In this document: piece after piece, positions 53,627-62,700 of the stretch
How positions within the stretch are numbered: the first letter of the stretch is position 1
Layout of the letters: the number at the start of each line of letters is the position of its first letter
From: JAJDFU01 sp964641965
GTDB taxonomy: Bacteria; Bacteroidota; Bacteroidia; Chitinophagales; Saprospiraceae
Length of the DNA: 64,000 nucleotides
NCBI GenBank assembly: GCA_964641965.1
Contig: CAZXLD010000008.1
Location: forward strand, 52,855 to 116,854
Direction: 5' to 3'
The notes under the pieces: generated by a model
Told to the model about the DNA's origin: nothing
Seen by the model: the letters and a program-made list of their open reading frames with translations, nothing else
Database searches by the model: none
Position numbers and translations under genes: made by a program

Positions 53627-54136
53627 ATGCATCGAAATCACTTGTATGTGGCTGCCCTGGCCCTTTTAGTGGCCAATAGCTGCCTTGCTCAAAGTTCCAC
53701 ATCCAACAACATTGAAAAGAACGGCATGACCGTGGAATGGCAGGTCGAGGAGGAGCACCTCATCGTCACCATGCAAGCCCCAACCACCGGCTGGGTCGCT
53801 ATCGGACTTAATCCCAAAAACCAATTGGCCGGTAGCAGCTTTCTGATGGGCCGCGTTCAAAAGGGCCAGGCCGAAGTGGTGGATTACTATACGATCAAAC
53901 CCGGCGATGTACATCCCGTAACGGAATTGGGAGGACAGTCCGCTATAGGGGAGGTCTCCGGTTGGGAAAAAGACGGAGCCACCAATATCACCTTTGAAAT
54001 CCCGCTTGATCCGGGCGGCAAATACCATCACCAGTTGAATCCGGGTAGCGAATGGTTTATGCATATTGCCTATAGCGTGGATGACGATTTTGCGCATCAC
54101 TCCCGAATGCGAACGGTGGTGCAGATTCGAATTTAG
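53627..54136 (+). CDS. Secreted DOMON-domain protein
   Basis: 169 residues with a signal peptide (HLYVAALALLVANSCLAQ). The DOMON domain spans the rest: MTVEWQVEEEHLIVTMQAPTTGWVAIGLNPKN, SSFLMGRVQKGQAEVVDYY and WFMHIAYSVDDDFAHHSRMRTV. The Met in SFLMGR and the His in FAHHSRMR are in positions of the haem b ligands of cytochrome-type DOMON domains. Possibly an electron-transfer partner for the DUF2306 protein upstream (inference). Confidence 0.85.
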   Translation: MHRNHLYVAALALLVANSCLAQSSTSNNIEKNGMTVEWQVEEEHLIVTMQAPTTGWVAIGLNPKNQLAGSSFLMGRVQKGQAEVVDYYTIKPGDVHPVTELGGQSAIGEVSGWEKDGATNITFEIPLDPGGKYHHQLNPGSEWFMHIAYSVDDDFAHHSRMRTVVQIRI

Positions 54137-54322
54137 AGAGCTCGTTTGAGAATTCGACGGAGGGTCATTCTCCAAACCATGGGTATCCGGGTAATCCGTG
54201 GCTACTCGATCAGGTAAGCAAAGCTTTTACGGCTAATAGGTATTGCCTACTCCAGATACAGCCTCAACTTGCTATTTTAGAAGCTGAAAAAGCACCTTAC
54301 CTCATCTGAATAATCCATACCC

Positions 54323-55180
54323 ATGACCTCCCAGGCAACTTATTTCCCAAACCACCACACCTTGTCGGTGTTGCAGGCTGGCGATTCCCATCATCCGATC
54401 GCCTTATTTATGCACGGTATCCCCGCTAATGCCGAATTGTGGAGCTCAGTCCTTCTCAAAGTAGCCCATGCCGGCTGGTATAGCCTCGCACCGGATTGCC
54501 CCGGTTATGGTCGTACCCGCATGCGGGCCGGAGCTGACTACTCCCTGAAAGGACAAGCTGCCCTGTTGTTGGATTGGATCGAAGCGGAGGGCTGGACAAA
54601 GATCTGGCTGATCGGGCATGACCTTGGGGGAGGCGTAGCCCAGATTATGCTTGCGCAACGACCGGACTTATTTCAGCAGGTCACCCTGAGCAACTGCGCC
54701 ACCGCTGCTTCCTGGCCGGTGCCCATCATTCGATTGATGCGAACGGTTGCTCGCCTAGGGTTGTTTGAATGGTCGGCCAAGATGGGGCTGATGACCACGC
54801 CCTATGCGCTGCAAAAGCTCAAAGAAGCCGTCTATGACGCATCGGTGTTAAGCCCGGAGTTGGTCCAGCGGGTCTTCATCGACAGTAAATTCAAGGATGA
54901 CCAGGGCCGCATTGAATTTGCCCGACTGCTCAGGAGCCTCGATAATCAGGACACCCTGGAGATACTGGAAGGGTTAAAATCGGTGCAAGTGCCGGTGCAC
55001 CTGGTCTGGGGTATGGCCGATCCCAACCAGGCCTGGTCCAAAAGCGGGCAAATCCTGAAAGACCATTTACCTCATTGCCGGATTACCCAACTGGAGCGGG
55101 CCGGGCATTTTTTGATGCTCGATTCGGAAGACCGCTATGTGGAATCCTTATTGGCTGCTGCTGGTGAGACAGCAATGTGA
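54323..55180 (+). CDS. Alpha/beta hydrolase with Asp nucleophile (dehalogenase/epoxide hydrolase-like)
   Basis: 285 residues, no signal peptide. The oxyanion HG motif is FMHGIPANAELW near residue 31. The nucleophile elbow is GHDLGGG (Asp, near residue 98) instead of GxSxG, as in haloalkane dehalogenases and epoxide hydrolases. The acid is in VWGMADPNQAW and the His in ERAGHFLMLD near 270. The halide-stabilising Trp directly after Asp is Leu here, which argues against a haloalkane dehalogenase. Likely esterase or epoxide hydrolase; substrate unknown. Last gene before the AT-rich accessory region. Confidence 0.86.
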   Translation: MTSQATYFPNHHTLSVLQAGDSHHPIALFMHGIPANAELWSSVLLKVAHAGWYSLAPDCPGYGRTRMRAGADYSLKGQAALLLDWIEAEGWTKIWLIGHDLGGGVAQIMLAQRPDLFQQVTLSNCATAASWPVPIIRLMRTVARLGLFEWSAKMGLMTTPYALQKLKEAVYDASVLSPELVQRVFIDSKFKDDQGRIEFARLLRSLDNQDTLEILEGLKSVQVPVHLVWGMADPNQAWSKSGQILKDHLPHCRITQLERAGHFLMLDSEDRYVESLLAAAGETAM

Positions 55181-55464
55181 AATAGGGTAAAAGGAAGTAG
55201 CAAGTATTCTTTATCAATAAATATGAAAATTTAAAATTGTAAAATAACCAATAATGATTTTGATTTTTAATTTAAATGCTCTTATTGTTGGTATATGAAA
55301 TGGATTAAGACACCCCCTAGTAGCTTAATCTTTTAAATAAAGCACTTTGGGAAAAGGCCAAGTTGGTAAATAACTCAAGGTGATTACACCCGAGAACACA
55401 CCAAAGTTTAATTGACTTTTTGGTTTGGATTACTTCCAGCCCAAAACCCATACCCTAGTTGTAT

Positions 55465-56748
55465 ATGAACAGCTTCAAGTATTGCTGTGCTCTAATTTGG
55501 TTATTTTTTTGCTTTTCAACCATTCAGGCACAGGAAAAAAGGTCCATCCGAGTATATGCAAGCCAGTATTTCCATAAAGAGATACTTGATTTATACCCCA
55601 ACTATATAGATTCTTTTTATATAGCCGAGCGTTTGATTCAAACCAACTTGGAAGCTAGTTTTGATACCAATTGGTTGACGAAGCAAATTTCAATACCAGT
55701 CGCGCTAACTATTTTTTATGTAGGTGAGAAGCCAGATCTTTCGCTACCTACTATTCAAAACCAATTAGAAGCAACAAGCAAGCATTTTAATAAATTGATC
55801 AATTCGAGCCAAGGACCCGACTCTTTGGCTGGTTCACTTCATCAAGCTGGGACTATAAATCTCTCTTTTTGTTTGGCTAAAGACCCAGGATCAGGTGAGC
55901 CTGTAGTTGAATTTAAACAGCTTGATCAACAATATTTTACGACTTCTCAGCTGGTTCAAGAACTAAAAAAAGATAAGCTGGAAAAATGGAATCCAAAGAA
56001 ATGTATACGAGTATGGATAGCCCCTCTTGAACAATACATAGCAGGGTTTGCCCAGAGGCCTGGTGGCCCCCTAGCCACTGATGTTATAGTTATTAGTCCA
56101 GCATTTTTCGGGTTAAAAAATAGAAAAAGTAATCCCTATGGACAAGGAAAAACCTTCACTCATTTGGTGGGTACTTATTTGGGATTAAAGGAATTATGGG
56201 ATGAATATCAACCATGTCAAGACGATTACATAGAAGATACTCCCATTCACAATGCAGCAAATTATGGCATTCCTGAAGAGCGTCATTTTAGTATGTGTGG
56301 GCGAGGCGAATTGGAAATGACCATGAATTTCATGGATGGTACGGATGATAGAGGGATATACTTATTTACACGGGGCCAGGTGCGTCGTATTGCTGCTGTG
56401 TTAAATGGAAGCGGACCTAGAAGTACCTTGAATAATTCTACTTATTGTATTGAAGAGCTTACGGGTATTACTTCCAACTACGATCCCCTTCAAAATGAAC
56501 TCCAGTACCAAGTATTTCCGAATCCAGCAAGGGGCAAGTTTACTATCCGTTGGAATCAACCTATTCGAAAAATGCATCTTGAATTTTTTGCCGTGGATGG
56601 AAAATTGGTTCATTCGTTAGATTTCAATGGTATTGGAGAACATGGACAACAAGCTGTAGACGTAAGCTTTTTGCCCATCGGTCTTTTTACACTTGTGATA
56701 AAAACCCCTCAATCAATACGAATTACCCGTCTCATTATCCAAAACTAA
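55465..56748 (+). CDS. T9SS-secreted M43-like metalloprotease, catalytically degenerate
   Basis: 427 residues from ATG 55465 with a signal peptide (KYCCALIWLFFCFSTIQAQ). The layout is that of pappalysin-type M43 proteases: KTFTHLVGTYLGLKELWDEYQPCQDD, DTPIHN, MNFMDGTDDRG-type Met-turn and RGQVRRIAAVL. But the zinc/catalytic motif HExxH reads HLVGT (56161-56175), so both the catalytic Glu and the second zinc His are lost. The C-terminal segment (YQVFPNPARGKFTIRW ... GLFTLVIKT) is a T9SS sorting domain. A surface pseudoenzyme is likely. It immediately precedes the Rhs giant (23-base gap) and shares its AT-rich composition. Confidence 0.82.
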   Translation: MNSFKYCCALIWLFFCFSTIQAQEKRSIRVYASQYFHKEILDLYPNYIDSFYIAERLIQTNLEASFDTNWLTKQISIPVALTIFYVGEKPDLSLPTIQNQLEATSKHFNKLINSSQGPDSLAGSLHQAGTINLSFCLAKDPGSGEPVVEFKQLDQQYFTTSQLVQELKKDKLEKWNPKKCIRVWIAPLEQYIAGFAQRPGGPLATDVIVISPAFFGLKNRKSNPYGQGKTFTHLVGTYLGLKELWDEYQPCQDDYIEDTPIHNAANYGIPEERHFSMCGRGELEMTMNFMDGTDDRGIYLFTRGQVRRIAAVLNGSGPRSTLNNSTYCIEELTGITSNYDPLQNELQYQVFPNPARGKFTIRWNQPIRKMHLEFFAVDGKLVHSLDFNGIGEHGQQAVDVSFLPIGLFTLVIKTPQSIRITRLIIQN

Positions 56749-56771
56749 CCGTACCAGTTAAAATTAATTAA

Positions 56772-59700
56772 GTGAAAGCCAAGTTTGTTTTCTTTTTACT
56801 ATTCATACATGGAATAGTAGTTAACTCATTTTGCCAACCTGAGCTGGATTATTTAGGTCCAAATAAAGTGCCAACACCAGAAGCCGCTTCTTTGGGAAAG
56901 TATGCAGATATCCCAGTCGGGCTAAATACGGGCTCTATCAACGTTCAAATTCCCATTTATACCATCCAGGAAGGCTCGTTGGCCTTACCCATTTCGGTTG
57001 ATTATCATACTTCCGGAATTAAGGTGGGGGAAATGGCAAGTCAGGTAGGCTTGGGATGGTCTTTAAGTGCGGGCGGTATAATTAGCCGAACCGTCTATGG
57101 ATTAGCTGACGAATACCCCGGTGGGATGGCACGTTACGACTTGAAAACAGATCCTTTTACGTATGTGCCTAAACAATCGATAAATGGGAAAATGAACCCC
57201 GAAATGATTCGTGTTTATGATGGTGACCTGGATTCAGAGCCTGATATCTTCACCTTCAATGTTGGAGGTTATTCGGGTAAATTTATTTTGGATTATGCTA
57301 AAGGGGAGGCTCATTTTTTTCCAAAACAGGATCTCAAACTAGAGTTCACACTCGATCCAAATGCAGGCTTTATTTTTGTTATAACTACCACAGAGGGTAA
57401 TAAGTATAGATTTGGTCAAAATGGTGCCTATGAAGAGACGCGAATACTTGGAAATGGACTTAGTACAAATTCACATAATTCAAGAGAATTTGAGCCACTT
57501 CCTTCTTCTTGGTATTTGACAGAAATTGAGGATGTTAATAATAAGTTCAAGATCTCATTGGAATACGATCAGATAACGTACAAGTATGCCACCCTTGCGG
57601 GCAAGTCTATGGTTATTCATTATGGCTGTTCTGCAGAAGGGCCTTTTGACGCCTTTGTTAACCCCAAACCAAAATTAACAGAGGGAGGGAGAACCCATCC
57701 TTCTGGGAAAAAAGTCAATTGGCAAATTGTATATGGAGTCCAATTGTCTAAGATCTTTACTCGTACGGAAGAGGTACAACTTGTGCATGGCTTGCTTAGA
57801 AAAGACTTGGACAAAAATGAAGAAGTGGCTTATTCACATCTAGAGGGAAGTAAAGCATTGACGCAAATTGTTATTAATAATAATCATAAGGTCAAAGCTT
57901 TTGATTTTAATTATACCTATTTTAAAGATCCAAACTTTACTCCCGAATGGGGGAGTGAAGGCCTACGTCTATGTTTGAAAAGCATTCAAGAACATAGTAT
58001 TACCAATTCAGAATTAAGTTTACCACCATACGACTTTGCTTATCATGCTCCATTTAATCAGGACAGTACCCTTTGGTTTCCAAATCGACTCACACGAGCA
58101 ATCGATCACTGGGGGTATTATAATGGAAAACTGGAGAATGAAAAAGCCGCCTTTAATACACCACCTTTCCGGTCCCATTATCCAATAGCCCCTTTAGAGT
58201 TTGGGGATGGAAATAGAGAGGCAGTTTCGGATTTTGCCGACCTAGGACTTTTAGCAAACATCAAATATCCACTTGGAGGAAGTAGGGGCTTTACCTATGA
58301 ATCTCACCTGGGTAAGGTCGAGGCTTATGACCTGAGAAAATCGGTCCTTGAAACCATGGAAGCGGAGTTTCATCCAGATAGTTGTACTAGTACAATATTG
58401 TGTTGTCCTACATTTTTAGATTCAGTAGCTACGGATAGTATCCAGGTCTTTCTATCAGAATCCCAGCTGGTTGGCGGTGGAATTGGATTGTCAGTTGGGG
58501 CACATATCTGGAAGAATTGTGGCGCTAATGGAGGGCTAAATCCGTATCATCATGATCATCGAGCCAGGCTAGTAATAAAGGATAGAAGTGGGTTTCAAGA
58601 GTCAATTGAAGTAAATATAAATAGTACAGTGAATGATAAAGAAGTCATTCAAGTCCCCTTCTTTCGATTAAATATGATAGCACCTGGTGATTACTTATTT
58701 AGGTTGGTTGTATATGGGCAAACCAAAGCTTCGGTTGAGGTTTTTGTTCAAGACACAATCTATGCCGAAAAAAAGCAATTTATTGGTGGAGCAAGGATAA
58801 AGGAGATTTCGATAAGCGATGGAGATAAAAGCTATTCCAGGATCTTTGATTACACTGATTTTAAAACGGGTAGGTCATCAGGAAAAGCAAGGTTACTTCA
58901 AAACTATAGTACGCTTATTCGAGCAGAAGCCCATGTGTCTTTACAAACTCCTGGGGGTCAGCCAGAGGGGGTGGGCTATTCAAATATTGAACTTACTTAC
59001 GCAGCTGAATCTCCAATAATTCCAAATGCTGCTTTGGATGGAAAGCACATATCTTATACGGAGGTATCAGAATCGTTACTTGATCAAGATGGGATATCGA
59101 ATGGAAAAGTTGAATATGTTTATCGGTACGTGGCGCCCTATTTACGTTCCTTTTTCCGAGTCCCTGACCCTAGAATTGGTGATGGATTATTAATGTCTAA
59201 AAAAGTATATGATTCAAATGGTCAGATGGTCTCTTATGATTCAACTATATACAAAGAAACGCCAATTCTAGATTTCACTCCTAATGGTAAATATTATTTT
59301 ATTTTTCGATCTCCTAATAATTGTGACTATGCAGGCAATTCCGCCCGGACGCCTGTATATCAGGATTTTTCTTCTTTTCTGAGAACCAAGAATTATGTCA
59401 TTTCCAAGAAAATTGCTTATAAAGATGGGGTAAAGTCAGTAACGTCTTATCAATACAATGATTCGTTACATTTAAATCCCATCTCGGTCCAGACAATCAA
59501 TAGTGATGGGACTCCCTATACCACTCAGTATTTATATTCATTCGAGTTGTATCAACGAGATAAAGATGAAATCTCGAAAGAAATGATTCGACAAAATATA
59601 ATCGCACCCCCGCTTGAAATTATTGAAAGATCAGGGGTTCATATTTTATCCGGAAGTAAAGTTGAATTTTCTTTCTTTGATTTTAATGGAAAACCAACTG

Positions 59701-62700
59701 GAAGCATAAATAAAAATATGACTTTAGCCCCTTATCGCTATTTTGAGCTTGAATCGGACTCCCTTTTTAAAGATACTAGCTTTCAAGTTTCAAGGACCAT
59801 TCTTCACCTCGATCCTCAAAGTTCATTACCTACCATAATTAAAAAACGAGGCTGGCTTCCTGATACCTTAACATGGGATAGGAGTGCATTTACATTGCTA
59901 TCAAGAAAGTATGGTGATTTTATCACGAGTTATGACTATTTCCCAAATAGTAAGTTGTTAAAATCGATCACCCAAATTGATGGGCAGGTCATTCAGTACT
60001 CCTATGATGGACTCTCAAGGTTAAACTCTACATGGGAATGGGGAGGAAAAGTTACTTCCAGTTTTGAATATGTGGTGAATGGAGTGGTACCTGGAAATTA
60101 TGTTAAGGCCTCTACCAAATATGAAAGAGTCCTTGGAAGCGCAATAGAATCTTTAATTACGTTTACCTATTATGATGGTTTGGGAAGGGCAGTTCAATCG
60201 GTAAATAAGGAAGCGGGGCCCAATCGTGAGGACGTAGTTTTGGCTACCGTTTTTAACCCTTTCGGAAAAGCAATCAAGGTGTTTGAGCCCTTTAAGAGCT
60301 TGTCAAAGGGTGGAGCCTATTCATTAGTTCCAAAAGAAACTCCTTATACCTTTATCGAGTACGAGAAGTCTCCGTTAGGACGTAAAATTTCTGAAACGCC
60401 TCCAGGGTGGTATCCTTCTACATACAGGTATGGCACCAATCGAACCGAAATTAAGGTTGGAGGCACCAGGTATCAGGCAAATAATCTTTTTGTTGAAGAG
60501 AATACTGATCCTGAAGGGTTAAAGGTGCTTTCGTTCATGGATAGAAAAGGATTGAAAATATTGAACTCTGTACAAAAAGGAGAATCCAATTCTGTTACCC
60601 AATTTATTTATGATCTTAAGGGTAGGTTGGTTACCGTTGCGCCGCCTGGAATCATGCTCGATAATCACGAAGGTACTTATCAATATGGGTACGATAGTAG
60701 GGACCAGCTTCTATGGAAGAAAATTCCAGGACAACGTGGATTGAATGAATTTAAATATGACGAAAGAGGCCTATTGCTTTCAAGTCAAGATCCTAACCAA
60801 TACGCTCAAAAATCCCGGCTTGCTTTTGCGTATGATATTTATGGGAGAAATATTAGTATACATAAAATTTCAAAAGGCCAATCTCTGACCGATTCAGCTA
60901 TTTCACAGGATAGTTTTCTATTAAAAGCGTTCAAATATGATGGCGCAAAAAAGTCTGAAACCGGGAAGTTAGCTTCTGAGAAAATAGCTCTCTTGGACGG
61001 CTCTGGCATGATCACCACTAATTACAGCTATGATAAATATGGCCGTTTAGTGGGCAAGCAAGGAAATAACCATTTAAGCCTTGCCAATTTTAATGCGGAG
61101 CACACCAAAATTTCTTACGATTGGATGGGAAATATATTGAAGGAGTCATATGAATACATTGGGCATGCTATGCAGCTATCTACCCTGGTGGAAAAATTCC
61201 ATTATGACCACACCGGCCAGCTAATTGACCACTATTTATATCCTGGGGTCCAGGATACCCAGCATCTGAGCCAGCTGGAATACACGATTAAGGGACAAAT
61301 AAAGAAACGAAAGCTTGGTAAATACCAAGAGAAATGGTTGCAAGAAATTGACTATTCTTATATGGCAAATGGATTTTTAAGTTCAATTAATGAAGTTATA
61401 TCAGGTGGTAATCAGGATCAAACTATGACCCTTTTTGACGCAGATCAGTTTCCTTATTCCAATGAAGCCGAAAAAAATACAGATCTCTTTTCGATGAGGT
61501 TGTATTATGATAACCCTGAGGAACGCAATTTCAATGGATTGAAGAATGGGAATATAAGTCAACTTACCTGGCAAATCCGAGGAAGAGCTCCTATGACGTA
61601 CGGATTGCAATATGATTTCATGGGTCGGATATCAGCTGCAGTATTTGGTCAACAGCCTTGGAAAGATGGACCTGTACAATTTGATAATTATTTTTCGACT
61701 ACCTACACATACGATGAAAGGGGCAATTTTACCTCACTCGTTCGGAATGGTTTAGGTTGGGACTTCCAAGCCAACCGTTTTAAGTCTGGTATAGTAGACG
61801 ATTTAAAGTATGAATACAATGAAAATGGAGATCAAGTTAAATCTATAATTGATAAGTCCGATTACAATGGTGTCGGGCGATTAGGTTTTGCTCAGCAAGA
61901 CAATGGAAAGGAGTTTTCCTACGATAATAATGGAAATTTGACCTATGATCCATACAAGAAATTGAGATACCATTACAATTACCTTAATTTACCTTATTTA
62001 GTAGAGCATGAAGATGGAGCAATGTATTATTTTCTTTATGATGCGAATGGAATAAAATTAAGTCAGTGGACTCGAAGTTGTGCTTCGGATTTAAGTGCTG
62101 AAAATGAGGTTTTAAGCGACCCTAATTCTGATGAACAGCACTTCGAAGTTCCATCTACATTTTTATCAGATTCCTTAAACCAACCCCCCGTTGCGGGTTT
62201 TGAATTTTGGATTGAGGAATTTTCTATTGATAATCAATTAATAGCTGATGCTTCCAGCTCTCAGGATATCGATGGCGAGATAGTTGGATATTATTGGGAT
62301 TTTGGGGATGGGCATACTGCCGAAGGGAAAGAGGTTGACTATACGTATACTCATCCTGGAGAATTTCGAATCCGTTTAACAGTTGTGGACAATCAAGGTG
62401 GTATAGGTACTTTTTATACAGTTGTTTCCTTGGAGGAATCAAGAGGTTTTCCTGATAAAGACAGAGATGGGTTTAAAGCCGACGTTGATTGTTTTGATAA
62501 TGATCCAAATTCCTATCCTGGGGCACCTGAGTTATGTGATGGAATTGATAATAACTGTGATGGTAGAATTGATGAAGGAAATCCTGACGAATTGAATGTT
62601 GCTGAAGTCTATTGTTACACCAGTAATAGATATCAAGTGACAGTTATTTCCAAAGGAGAACACCTATTACATGTTGACGATGCTGATAAGATCTATGTCC

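Noticed and set aside
54323..55180. Haloalkane dehalogenase assignment for the alpha/beta hydrolase
   Set aside because: The nucleophile Asp is present but the halide-binding Trp that normally follows it is Leu, so a more general hydrolase call was used.
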